A stretch of DNA of 64,000 bases from Fimbriimonas sp. (GTDB lineage Bacteria; Armatimonadota; Fimbriimonadia; Fimbriimonadales; Fimbriimonadaceae). Made by a program: the position numbers and the translations under genes. This document shows positions 8,776 through 17,145 of the stretch, piece after piece. Location: positions 1 through 64,000 of the forward strand of contig JARLGV010000045.1 in the NCBI GenBank assembly GCA_031292555.1, read 5' to 3'. The notes under the pieces are model-generated. The model was not told the DNA's origin. It saw nothing but the letters and a program-made list of their open reading frames with translations, and did no database searches. How positions within the stretch are numbered: the first letter of the stretch is position 1; each line of letters opens with the position of its first letter.

Positions 8776-8809
8776 GACCCTCTCCCCCCGCCCGTCTCCC
8801 CTCGACCCT
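8776..8809 (-). repeat. Right terminal inverted repeat of the four-helix-bundle element
   Basis: C-rich on the plus strand; its reverse complement matches 8311-8349 at 27 of 28 positions in the two 14-nt blocks. On the operon's sense strand it is G-rich and 5' of the small gene. Confidence 0.8.
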
Positions 8810-8811
8810 AG

Positions 8812-10020
8812 TCATTCGTACCTCAACGCTTCAATTGGCTCTAGGCGGCTGGCTCTTAGGGCGGGGTAGAGGCCGAAGAAGAGGCCTACGCCGGCGCTGA
8901 AGCCGAAGGCGATGATGACGGCTTGGGTGTTGACCATGGGGGGGACCTTGAGCAGGCCGGAGATGCCGAAAACTGCGATGGTGCCGAGGGTGATGCCAAT
9001 CAGACCGCCGACCGAACACATCACGATGCTCTCAAGCAGGAACTGTCCCAAGATGCCTTCGCGCTTGGCGCCGAGCGCCTTGCGCAGTCCGATCTCGCGG
9101 GTTCGCTCAGTGACCGACACGAGCATGATGTTCATGATGCCAATGCCGCCGACGAGCAGCGAGATCGACGCGATTCCGGCCAAAAGGATGCTTAGAAGCT
9201 GGGTCTGTTTCTGCATCGTCTCGATCCAGTCGCCCTGGTTCATCACGCGGAAAAGGGGCTCGCCCGACGCGTTCTTGCGCTTTCGGCCGAGCGAGTCCTC
9301 GACCTGCTGCTGGGTGATCGGCAGCAACTCCGAGCTTCGGCCCTGTATCGCGATCATGTCGAGGTCGCGGCGTCCGAGCAGGCGGTGCTTGGCAGTCGCG
9401 AGCGGAACGTAGATCTGATCGTCGGGGTTCCAGTTGCCGGTGCCGCCCTTATAGGCGCACACTCCAAGTACGGTGAAGCTCTCGTTCTTGATCCTAATCT
9501 GGGTGCCGATAGCGTTCTCGTCGTTGAAAAGCTCTTGGTAGGCGACCCAACCGAGTACGCAAACGTTGTTCGCCTTTGCTTCGTCGTCCATCGTGTACCA
9601 ATGGCCCGCATACATCTTGGTGGCGTTCCGGATGATCGCGATCTGGGGTTCGCCGCCGGTGACCTGGGTCATGTAGCTCGTGGACTTGTACTTGGTGACC
9701 GCCCGGGAACTGACCGTGCCGCTAACGAAGGCGATAAGAGGCACATCTTTCCTGAGCTGAGGTACGTCCTCGTCTTTCAGCGTCGGAATGTCCGAGGAAA
9801 GGCCCATCCCGCCTCGCCGCCAATTGGGCATCACCATCAGCATGTTGGTGCCCATCACCTCGATCTGCTCGAGCGACTTCTTCTTGGTGCCTTCTCCGAT
9901 GCCGATCATGGCGATGACGGACCCAACGCCGATGACGACTCCGAGCATGGTCAAGAACGACCTCAGCTTGTTAGCCGAGATCGCTCTTAGGGCAGTTTGT
10001 ACGCTGTCGACGAAGTTCAT
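8812..10020 (-). CDS. ABC transporter permease, MacB/FtsX family
   Basis: 402 residues with the MacB arrangement. There is an N-terminal transmembrane helix (residues ~18-40, LRSFLTMLGVVIGVGSVIAMIGIG), a large periplasmic domain (~45-275), then three C-terminal helices (~280-305, 330-355, 365-390). The motif VSVTERTREIGLRKALGAKR is the FtsX-family signature. With the adaptor and TolC-like genes upstream it should form a tripartite pump that exports substrates such as macrolides, peptides or lipids across both membranes. It starts 9 bp after the adaptor gene. The cognate ATPase gene is separated from it by the inserted four-helix-bundle element. Confidence 0.93.
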   Translation of the reverse strand: MNFVDSVQTALRAISANKLRSFLTMLGVVIGVGSVIAMIGIGEGTKKKSLEQIEVMGTNMLMVMPNWRRGGMGLSSDIPTLKDEDVPQLRKDVPLIAFVSGTVSSRAVTKYKSTSYMTQVTGGEPQIAIIRNATKMYAGHWYTMDDEAKANNVCVLGWVAYQELFNDENAIGTQIRIKNESFTVLGVCAYKGGTGNWNPDDQIYVPLATAKHRLLGRRDLDMIAIQGRSSELLPITQQQVEDSLGRKRKNASGEPLFRVMNQGDWIETMQKQTQLLSILLAGIASISLLVGGIGIMNIMLVSVTERTREIGLRKALGAKREGILGQFLLESIVMCSVGGLIGITLGTIAVFGISGLLKVPPMVNTQAVIIAFGFSAGVGLFFGLYPALRASRLEPIEALRYE

Positions 10021-10029
10021 GGTTGAGGG

Positions 10030-11730
10030 TTATTTGGTCGTCTTGGCATGGACCTTCTTGCTGCGGTCCGGTCCCCCGCCGACGAGTCCTCCGCCCTGGC
10101 TCGCGTCGACCATCTTCTTCTGGGCGGCGCGCAGTTCATCGAGGTTGATCTCCGCGATGACGACTTGCTCGCCTTCCTTCAATCCGGACGTGATCTCGAC
10201 GACGTCGTTACCCATTTCGCCAACCACGACCTTTCGGGTTTCCGGCTTCTGGGGATCCGCACTCTTTATCCGGATGGTCCCGTCGTCCTGAAGAGCCTGG
10301 TTCGGAACGATCAGGATGTTTTCCTTCTTCATCGTGATGAATTCGCAAGTCGCGTTCATGCCAGGAAGCAACTGCACCTTAGCGCCGGGGAGAATCTTGA
10401 CCCGAACCTTGACGGTCGTTACGTTATTCGCGGTGACAGCGGCCGGGCTGACGCGGGTCACCACCGCATCGACGGTCGTACCGCGAAAGGCATCGGCGAC
10501 CACGCGCACCGACTGACCGACCTTTACGTTCGAGACGTCGGTTTCATCTACGGTGCAGTCAACGAAGAGTTGGGTGACGTCGCTAATCTGCACGAGGCTG
10601 GTGCCCTGGGCGAACGTACTCGTGCCAGGCGGGATGATCGTGCCTTCCTCGAGATATTTCAACGTGACTACGCCGTCCCTCGGGGCAAGCACGGTCGTGC
10701 TGTCCAACTGGACTTTAGCGTTCGCCAACGCGACTCTGTTTCGGACGGTGGATTCTTGAGCCTGGAGGATGTCGCTCCTGCGGATTCCAATCTGCATGCC
10801 GTCGTCCTCCGCTTTCCTCAAAGCGATCTCGGCGCTGCGAACTGCCTTCTGTGCTTCCTGCAGGTCGGTTCGGCTCACGTCGTTCTCGGTCACGTTCGCT
10901 TTGGCCTGCTGAAGAACCGCTGCCATTCGAGAGACGTTCAGCCTTTCGGTTTGAATCTGGCTGGCAACGTCGGTGTCGAGAGTGCTCACCTTCTGCTGGG
11001 CGGTGTCGAAAGCAGCTTTGGCGGCCTCAGCGGCGGCTTCCGCTTTTTCGACGGCCGATCCGGCTACGTAGCCTTTCTCGAGAAGGCTCTTCTGGCGAAC
11101 CAAGTCGGCCAACGCTTCTGCCTTCTGAGCCCGTGCCTGATTAACCGCGCCAACGGCGTCGCGTCGTTCCTGGGGGATCGTCACCTTCTGAAGCCGGTCG
11201 AGGTTGGCAAGTTCGGCGTTGTAATTCGCCTGAGCCGAGTCCACGTTGGTTTGACTGAGGGTGGGTTGTCGCGTGTATTGAATGCGTGCGCGCTCAAGGC
11301 GGACCTTCATCGTTTCCAGAGTCGCTTTGGCATCTGCGATCTCGGTCTTGTTCTGTGCGACCTGCAGGCGGTAGGTTTCTTCGGCCTGCGAAGTCTTCGC
11401 ATTCCCGCTCGCCAGATCAGCGTTTGCCTGATCGTAGACTGCCTGGGTGTCGGCCGGATCGATTCGCGCGATCAGATCTCCCTTCTTAACGATGGTCCCC
11501 TCTTCGACCGCCAGCTTGACGACGATGCCGCCGGCCTTGGACTTCACGTCGACCGCGGTGGTCGCGACGACCTGTCCAGTTGCCGAGATGCTGCGGATCA
11601 ACTCGCCGCGTTCGGCTGGGGCGTAGCGGAATTCAATCTCCGCCGTCTTTTCGGAGCCTCGGGATTCAAAGGCCCAACCGCCCAAGATAAGAACTATGAT
11701 GCCGACGAAGATCGCTAACTTGGTTTTCAT
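10030..11730 (-). CDS. Periplasmic adaptor (HlyD/MacA-type membrane fusion protein)
   Basis: 566 residues: an N-terminal membrane anchor (LAIFVGIIVLILGGWAF, residues ~4-20), a lipoyl-like half-motif (SISATGQVVATTAVDVKSKAGGIVVKL), a very long Ala/Gln/Lys-rich coiled-coil hairpin (~100-330), the second lipoyl half (VLAPRDGVVTLKYLEEGTIIPPG), beta-barrel and membrane-proximal domains (VKVRVKILPGAKVQLLPGMNATCEF). The hairpin is longer than in MacA (about 370-residue proteins). It bridges the inner-membrane permease and the TolC-like outer-membrane channel. The gene is second in the minus-strand operon, 34 bp after the TolC-like gene. Confidence 0.92.
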   Translation of the reverse strand: MKTKLAIFVGIIVLILGGWAFESRGSEKTAEIEFRYAPAERGELIRSISATGQVVATTAVDVKSKAGGIVVKLAVEEGTIVKKGDLIARIDPADTQAVYDQANADLASGNAKTSQAEETYRLQVAQNKTEIADAKATLETMKVRLERARIQYTRQPTLSQTNVDSAQANYNAELANLDRLQKVTIPQERRDAVGAVNQARAQKAEALADLVRQKSLLEKGYVAGSAVEKAEAAAEAAKAAFDTAQQKVSTLDTDVASQIQTERLNVSRMAAVLQQAKANVTENDVSRTDLQEAQKAVRSAEIALRKAEDDGMQIGIRRSDILQAQESTVRNRVALANAKVQLDSTTVLAPRDGVVTLKYLEEGTIIPPGTSTFAQGTSLVQISDVTQLFVDCTVDETDVSNVKVGQSVRVVADAFRGTTVDAVVTRVSPAAVTANNVTTVKVRVKILPGAKVQLLPGMNATCEFITMKKENILIVPNQALQDDGTIRIKSADPQKPETRKVVVGEMGNDVVEITSGLKEGEQVVIAEINLDELRAAQKKMVDASQGGGLVGGGPDRSKKVHAKTTK

Positions 11731-11764
11731 GGAGTTTTCAAGGCGTCCGCCTTGATCCCACGGA

Positions 11765-13075
11765 TTATTCCCCTGGGATCGGGCGGCCGGTCACGAGTTT
11801 CAGATTTACATCTGAAATCCGATAGTCATACAAAGCCTGGATCTGGTTGGACTCGGCCGTTACAAGGCTCACCTGGGCGGTGAGAACCTGTAAAAGGTCA
11901 TAGGCTCCAGCCTTTTGGGAGTCTACCGCCGCATCGTAATTCTTCTGGGCTGCTTCCAAGGCGATTTCAGCCGCCTGCAGGCGTTCCGCATTCGTTTTCA
12001 GTTCTACGTAAGCTGCCTCTATGTCGGCGCGAACGACTCGTTCGGCCTGGTCGAGGGAGGCTCGGTCTGCCTTGATCGAGTAGCCGATCTGCCGTGCAGA
12101 GGCGCGAAGCGCCCCTCCGTCGAAAAGCGGCATCGTGACTGTGAACGTCAGCGTTCTGTTGGCGAGCGCGATCGGCGTCATCTGCTCCGTATAGTTGGCG
12201 CTCAAGTTCATGGTGGGACCGGCTTGAAGGTCAGCGAACATCTTGGAGTAGTGCTCTGATTCGATGTTCTTTCGCTGGGCAATCAAGTCTGGGCGCTTCT
12301 CAAGGCCCTCCGACACCAATCCCTTCAGCGTTTCCGTCGGCAACGGGGCCGCAATGCTCTTTTCTGTCTGCAGCTTGGGCAGCGGCTCGTCAGACTGCAG
12401 ACCAATCGTGCCTTTGAGCGTCGCAGCCGCGTTGGTTGAGGTATTTCGGGCGGTCAGTGCGGTTACGCGGGCGTTCTGAAAATCTGCGTTCGCCTGAAGT
12501 TCCTCGATCTGGGCGGCATCGCGTGCCTTGATTCTCGTCTGGGTCTGGTCGAGAATTGTTTGCGCACGGCTGACTTCGGCCTGGGCAACCCGCTCCAGTT
12601 CTTGGGCGCGGAGCGTGTCGTAATACTGCTGAACGACACTGAACAACGTGGATCGAAGGACCTGTTTGGCGTTGAACCGGCGGGAATCGCGTGACCGTGT
12701 CGCGGACCGGAGATTGTAGTCCCGTTGACCGCTGTCGAGTAGCGTCCAACTGGAGTTCAAAAACGTCTGCGCGCCCTCGAGTTGAAAGAACGACGTCTCG
12801 TTGCCGGTCGTGACGATCTGGTTCCGGTCGCTGTTGTATTGATACTGCGCGTTGAGCGTGGGATAGAACGCGGCTAGCTGCTGTACCACTACCGCATCGG
12901 CCGACTTCACCTGCAGATAGGCAGATCGGACCGTCCCGTTGCGATCTTTGGCGAGGCTGAGCGCTTCGTCCAGCGTCAGCACCGACTGGTCTTGCGCCAG
13001 GGCCGCCGACAAGCAGAAAGTCGAAATCAGCCCAAATGCGAGCGTGCGAGAAAGGCACTGGATGCGCTTAGTCAT
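11765..13075 (-). CDS. TolC-family outer membrane efflux protein
   Basis: 436 residues with a signal peptide (LAFGLISTFCLSAALAQ, cleavage near residue 27) and two repeats of the outer-membrane efflux (OEP) type. The repeats are rich in long amphipathic helices (LTLDEALSLAKDRNGTVRSAYLQVKSAD; ASARQIGYSIKADRASLDQAERVVRADIEAAYVELKTNAERLQAAEIALEAAQKNYDAAV). Trimers should form the outer-membrane channel and periplasmic tunnel for the adaptor and MacB-like permease encoded downstream. It is the first gene of the operon; the presence of such a channel implies a diderm envelope. Confidence 0.93.
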   Translation of the reverse strand: MTKRIQCLSRTLAFGLISTFCLSAALAQDQSVLTLDEALSLAKDRNGTVRSAYLQVKSADAVVVQQLAAFYPTLNAQYQYNSDRNQIVTTGNETSFFQLEGAQTFLNSSWTLLDSGQRDYNLRSATRSRDSRRFNAKQVLRSTLFSVVQQYYDTLRAQELERVAQAEVSRAQTILDQTQTRIKARDAAQIEELQANADFQNARVTALTARNTSTNAAATLKGTIGLQSDEPLPKLQTEKSIAAPLPTETLKGLVSEGLEKRPDLIAQRKNIESEHYSKMFADLQAGPTMNLSANYTEQMTPIALANRTLTFTVTMPLFDGGALRASARQIGYSIKADRASLDQAERVVRADIEAAYVELKTNAERLQAAEIALEAAQKNYDAAVDSQKAGAYDLLQVLTAQVSLVTAESNQIQALYDYRISDVNLKLVTGRPIPGE

Positions 13076-13221
13076 TGCAATCTAGACGTTACCGTTTCGC
13101 GGCGGGTTAGGTTGCCGAAAAACGCCCTCAAAAACCCCGATAGTTATACGTGCGCTTGCGAATGAGAGTTTCCTCCGGTGCGAATCGCCCTTTGGAGCGG
13201 CGATTCGCGCCGAATTGTCCA

Positions 13222-14511
13222 CTATCCCCACACTAGGTCAGGGCGGACCATGATTGTTTCATCGCGGTCGGGGCCGATGCTGACGATCGCAACCGGGGTG
13301 TTCGTCTGATCCTCGACGAACTCGAGGTACTGGCGCGTGCTAGCCGGTAGATCGGAAAGCTTGCGACACGACCGTAGGTTCTGGTCCCACCCTTCGAGCT
13401 CCTCGTAGTGGGGCTTGACCTTCGCGAAATCCCAGACATTGGCCGGAATGTGGTCGATCTGGCCGCCCTCATAGTCGTAGCCGGTGGCAATCTTCACTCT
13501 GTCGATGCCGCTGAGTACGTCTAGCCGAGTGACGACGAGGCCGCTGAGCGAATTGAGCCGGGCTGACTGCCGCAGCACCACGAGGTCGAGCCATCCGCAT
13601 CGGCGTCCCCGACCGGTCACGGTTCCGTATTCCTGGCCCTTGTCTCGAATGAACTGGCCGATCGAGTCTTCGAGTTCGGTCGGGAACGGTCCCGCGCCAA
13701 CGCGAGTCGTGTAGGCCTTGCAGACGCCGAGAACGGACTGAATCGCCCTTGGGCCAATGCCGGTCCCTAGGCAAGCGCCCCCTGCGACCGGGTGGGAACT
13801 GGTCACGTAAGGATAGGTGCCCGAATCGAGGTCCAGGAATGTTCCCTGGGCGCCTTCAAACAACACTCGAAGACCGGTCTCAACCGCCGCTTGAACAAGG
13901 CCGTCGGTGTCCACGACGTACGGTCGAAGGGTGTCGGCGTACCCCGAGTACTCTTCATACAGGGCGTCGAACTCCATGGTCGGCGAGCCGAACATCTGCA
14001 GGAGCCGGTTCTTGTAGGCAAGGACCTCTTTGAGCCGGTGCTTGAAGTGTTCTGGCTGAACGAACTCTCCCATCCGGATGCCGAAGCGCGCGACCTTGTC
14101 CTGGTAGGCGGGCCCAATGCCGCGCGATGTGGTTCCGATTTTGTTCTCGCCACGCGCCTCCTCTTCCAGCGCATCGAGCATGCGGTGGTAAGGGAACACG
14201 ACGTGGGCCGCCGAGGAGATTTGCAACTTTCCGATCTCGCTCTTCTGGGCGACTGTCCGCTCCAACTCGTCGAGCAGCCCCTTAGGGCACACGACCATTC
14301 CACTGCCGATAATGGCGACCGTCCCCGGATGGAGAATGCCGGCCGGAATCAGTTGGAACTTGTAGGTCTTGCCGCCGGTGATCACCGTGTGACCGGCGTT
14401 GTTGCCTCCCGCGTAGCGTACGACCATATCGGCTTGGCTGCCGAGGACGTCCACTAACTTCCCCTTTGCTTCGTCGCCCCATTGGGCCCCGACTATCACA
14501 AGTGTTGGCAT
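13222..14511 (-). CDS. purA: Adenylosuccinate synthase
   Basis: 429 residues, the usual length. It condenses IMP with aspartate using GTP, the first step from IMP to AMP. The N-terminal GTP-binding motif VGAQWGDEAKGK (residues ~6-17), the catalytic His region YAGGNNAGHTV, TTSRGIGPAYQDK, FEGAQGTFLDLDSGTYPYVTSS and the C-terminal VSIGPDRDETIMV are all present. The start codon ATG 14509-14511 is preceded on the minus strand by a GGAG-type Shine-Dalgarno (around 14522-14528). It is single-gene or first in its unit, with a leader of about 130 nt that holds a small hairpin. Confidence 0.97.
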   Translation of the reverse strand: MPTLVIVGAQWGDEAKGKLVDVLGSQADMVVRYAGGNNAGHTVITGGKTYKFQLIPAGILHPGTVAIIGSGMVVCPKGLLDELERTVAQKSEIGKLQISSAAHVVFPYHRMLDALEEEARGENKIGTTSRGIGPAYQDKVARFGIRMGEFVQPEHFKHRLKEVLAYKNRLLQMFGSPTMEFDALYEEYSGYADTLRPYVVDTDGLVQAAVETGLRVLFEGAQGTFLDLDSGTYPYVTSSHPVAGGACLGTGIGPRAIQSVLGVCKAYTTRVGAGPFPTELEDSIGQFIRDKGQEYGTVTGRGRRCGWLDLVVLRQSARLNSLSGLVVTRLDVLSGIDRVKIATGYDYEGGQIDHIPANVWDFAKVKPHYEELEGWDQNLRSCRKLSDLPASTRQYLEFVEDQTNTPVAIVSIGPDRDETIMVRPDLVWG

Positions 14512-14663
14512 ATCTTGCTCCTTGGAGGATCCACCGCGAATTCCGTGCCCAAACGCACAAAAACCGGCGCAACCCTCGCGTCGAGGATCCGCCGGCCCGG
14601 AGTTTCCGCCCCTAAAAGCCGTTGAGCCTTATCTCAACCGGGGAATAGTATACAGCGTTTTGT
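14512..14663 (-). promoter_or_regulatory. purA leader and likely promoter
   Basis: On the minus strand TATACT at 14646-14651 is a good -10 hexamer candidate for purA, and GTTGAG/CTCAAC (around 14622-14639) form a 6-bp hairpin in the leader. I see no known purine riboswitch or other family. The -35 hexamer is not clear. Confidence 0.35.
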
Positions 14664-14827
14664 CTCGAGCGGGGGCGGGTAGAGGGTCGGGGCGCGCGGG
14701 GCGTGGGGAAGGGGTCGGAAAGCAGAGCGGTGAAATTTGAAGCGGAGTGATGGAGAATTGGAGTCAGGGGTCCATCATAGCTGCTTCGGCCGTCTGCCCT
14801 CTTCCCTCGCCCTTCGACCCACTCGAG
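14664..14827. repeat. G-rich inverted-repeat element C (gene-less)
   Basis: The left arm (14664-14716) begins CTCGAG and continues with runs of three to five G. The right arm (14796-14827) read on the minus strand also begins CTCGAG and continues with G-runs. The ~80 bp between holds no gene. The AGAGGGTCGG block of the left arm (14681-14690) is also present in the left arm at 8343-8351. The element lies between purA and the MFS gene, its right end 7 bp from the MFS stop codon. Confidence 0.6.
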
Positions 14828-14834
14828 ATCCGCC

Positions 14835-16064
14835 TCACACTTTCAGGCTCCTAAACTCCCGATCTACCAGACCGAGGAGAGCGGCAAGGGCCATGCCGGC
14901 GCCCATCAGGACGAAGGCCATCGAGATGCCGACGGCGGTGACGAGAACGCCGCCGAGGCAGAGCCCGGCGGGGGCGACGCCAGCGGCCAGCATCATGAAC
15001 ACTGAGTTCGTTCTTCCCCGAAACCCGTCGGGAATCGCCATCTGCATCCAGGTGCGCATTGGAATATCGGCGAACGGAACCGCAACGCCGGCCATCAGGC
15101 ACCAGAAGACGAAGAGGGCGAAGATCTTGCTGAACGCGAGAATCAGGACCGTGATGCCGACGCCGAACGCCCCGCCAATGAATCCAATCCCCGGCCGCTT
15201 GAATTGCATCTTGCCCACGTAGAGGCTGGCAAGAAACATTCCCGCGAAGAACGAGAGCTCGAAGATGGCCAGCGTTTGTGGTTTGCCGCCAAACCAATCC
15301 TTGTTAGCCGCGACATAGACGACGAAGAACGGCGACACCGATAGGCTAAAGCCGGTTTGCAGGGCCAAGAGAACCATGAGCGCGTGGTTCGACCGGATGA
15401 AGCGAAGTCCGTCCTTAAGGTCGTTCCAAGGATGGGCTTCAACCAGCTTCTCTCGAATTGGCAGAATTGTCGGCAGCAGATAGACAAACGCCGCGGATGC
15501 GAAGAAGGACACCGAGTTCAGCATGACTGCCGAGATCAGGAACCACTTCGGCGACCAGGAATAGAAGAAGCTAAGAACACCCGCGGTGAACGCCAACGAG
15601 ATCATCGGCACGATGCTTTGGGTGATGCCACTCAGGGCGTTGGCAGGCATGAGCTGATCTTCCGGAACCAGCGCCGGTATCGCCGCACTCTTGGCAGGCA
15701 TGAAGAACGACCGGACGCATGAGAGAAGGAACGGGATAAGCAGCAACGACCATATGGGTGGCTTTCCCAAGACAAAAACGAGCCCACCCAGGACGCAGAG
15801 CGAGATTCCACTTAGCAGATCCGACCACAGCATGATCACACGGCGATCGAGACGATCGGCAACGACTCCGGCATAGAGGCTCAGAAGCAGGTATGGCAGG
15901 GTCTCGCACGCTCCGACAAATCCGACCATCGCAATCGATCCGGTCACCTTTTGGACCATGAACATAAACGAAACGTAGTAAAAGGCATCGCCAAGCTGGG
16001 AAATAGCCTGACCAAGCCATAGATTTCGGAACGGGCGGATTTTGAGAGTTTCTGAGTACGACAT
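14835..16064 (-). CDS. MFS transporter (EntS/DUF894-like exporter group)
   Basis: 409 residues with about twelve hydrophobic segments and the RNLWLGQAISQLGDAFYYVS N-terminal motif. GVVADRLDRRVIMLWSDL is the MFS loop 2-3 signature, and FRGRTNSVFMMLAAGVAPAGLCLGGVL marks the C-terminal half. These fit the group of single-component exporters related to EntS. The substrate cannot be deduced. It is divergent from fabD, with a 139-bp gap, and has a well placed ATG at 16062-16064. Confidence 0.88.
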   Translation of the reverse strand: MSYSETLKIRPFRNLWLGQAISQLGDAFYYVSFMFMVQKVTGSIAMVGFVGACETLPYLLLSLYAGVVADRLDRRVIMLWSDLLSGISLCVLGGLVFVLGKPPIWSLLLIPFLLSCVRSFFMPAKSAAIPALVPEDQLMPANALSGITQSIVPMISLAFTAGVLSFFYSWSPKWFLISAVMLNSVSFFASAAFVYLLPTILPIREKLVEAHPWNDLKDGLRFIRSNHALMVLLALQTGFSLSVSPFFVVYVAANKDWFGGKPQTLAIFELSFFAGMFLASLYVGKMQFKRPGIGFIGGAFGVGITVLILAFSKIFALFVFWCLMAGVAVPFADIPMRTWMQMAIPDGFRGRTNSVFMMLAAGVAPAGLCLGGVLVTAVGISMAFVLMGAGMALAALLGLVDREFRSLKV

Positions 16065-16203
16065 GGAGCTTCTAAAATCGCGGGGGGCGAGACCACCTCA
16101 GACGATCGGCGTAGCGGTGGCGGCTACGAAAGAAGCGACTCAGTAAACATCGAACCCCTATGATGACATAACGCCTAACATGGCAGAGGGGTAAATTCTG
16201 GCG

Positions 16204-17145
16204 ATGATTGCTGCTTTATTTCCTGGGCAAGGTAGCCAAAAACCTGGGATGGGCCAGGAGCTGTTCGAAGGTTATAGCGAGGCCAAATCCGTGTTTGCAC
16301 GGGTTGCTTCTGCTACGTCCGTCGATATGGCCAAGCTTTGTTTTGATACTGACGAGGACACTCTGCGCGAAACACAGAACGCTCAGTTGGCACTATTCAC
16401 TTGCGGCGTCGCCGCCTGGTCGGTCTTCCGGACCGGCTATACAGCGGAGGACGTCGTGGCCGCAGCAGGTCACAGTGTCGGTGAGTACGCCGCTCTTGCC
16501 GCTGCCGAGATCTTGACCGTGGAGGATGCCGCGCGCCTAGTACATATCCGGGGGCAATTGATGCGTTTGAGTGGCTTGCAGAACGCTGGGACGATGGCGG
16601 CGATCATCGGCATGGAGCGGGAGCCCCTGGAGCAGGTCTGCGAAGAGACCCAAGGCATCGTGGTGATGGCAAACGACAACAGCGGTGGCCAACTTGTTAT
16701 CAGCGGGGAAGTGGAAGCAGTTCGGCTTGCCGGCGAGTTAGCCAAAGAGCGAGGTGCCAAGCGCGTGATCCCGTTGAACGTGAGCGGCGCGTTCCACAGT
16801 CCCCTCGTTGCGGAGGCGGCCCATGCGATGGCCAAAGCGCTCAAGCGAGTCGACTATCGACCGGCACGCCTGCGTGTCTACTGCAACGTCACGTCCGAGC
16901 CGGTCACGGATGAATCTCTGTGGGCGAATCTGCTGGAGGTCCAGCTTCGCAGCCCGGTCCGGTGGGCGGAAAGCGTCCAACACATCCGGCGAGACGGAGT
17001 GACAACGTTCGTGGAGTGCGGCGTCGGAGAGGTGCTCTCCGGCCTCGTTCGCCGGATAGATCGGGAGTCCGTCTGCATGCAAGTCAAAGATCGTGAGTCG
17101 TACGAAGCCACGTTAACCCAATTGAGTGGTAAAACCGGCGCATGA
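16204..17145 (+). CDS. fabD: Malonyl-CoA:ACP transacylase
   Basis: 313 residues. It moves malonyl groups from CoA to acyl carrier protein, supplying extender units to fatty-acid synthesis. The N-terminal FPGQGSQ (residues 6-12), the nucleophile motif GHSVGEY with Ser91, and the catalytic His in GAFHSPL are all in place, as is the C-terminal FVECGVGEVLSGL. It is the first gene of a four-gene fab cluster and overlaps fabG by 4 bp (ATGA), which suggests coupled translation. fabH and plsX, which often precede fabD, are absent here. Confidence 0.96.
   Translation: MIAALFPGQGSQKPGMGQELFEGYSEAKSVFARVASATSVDMAKLCFDTDEDTLRETQNAQLALFTCGVAAWSVFRTGYTAEDVVAAAGHSVGEYAALAAAEILTVEDAARLVHIRGQLMRLSGLQNAGTMAAIIGMEREPLEQVCEETQGIVVMANDNSGGQLVISGEVEAVRLAGELAKERGAKRVIPLNVSGAFHSPLVAEAAHAMAKALKRVDYRPARLRVYCNVTSEPVTDESLWANLLEVQLRSPVRWAESVQHIRRDGVTTFVECGVGEVLSGLVRRIDRESVCMQVKDRESYEATLTQLSGKTGA

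Larger units (their letters stand above)
8311..8809. mobile_element. Candidate mobile element: four-helix-bundle gene between G-rich terminal inverted repeats
   Basis: The 39-nt left arm (8311-8349) and the reverse complement of the 34-nt right arm (8776-8809) share an outer 14-mer with one mismatch (GGGGTCGAGGGGAG against AGGGTCGAGGGGAG) and an identical inner 14-mer (GGGGGGAGAGGGTC). They differ only by a G-rich spacer of 11 versus 6 nt. One gene (8357-8737) fills the interior. The element starts 5 bp from the ATPase start codon and ends 2 bp from the permease stop codon. Just outside are similar short sequences (TCATTTCGT at 8302-8310, TCATTCGT at 8812-8819) that could be an imperfect target-site duplication. 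Mobility is inferred; the repeats are seen directly. Confidence 0.65.

Noticed and set aside
10048-11718. Open frame of 556 codons on the plus strand
   Set aside because: Exactly antisense to the HlyD-type adaptor gene, no recognisable domains.
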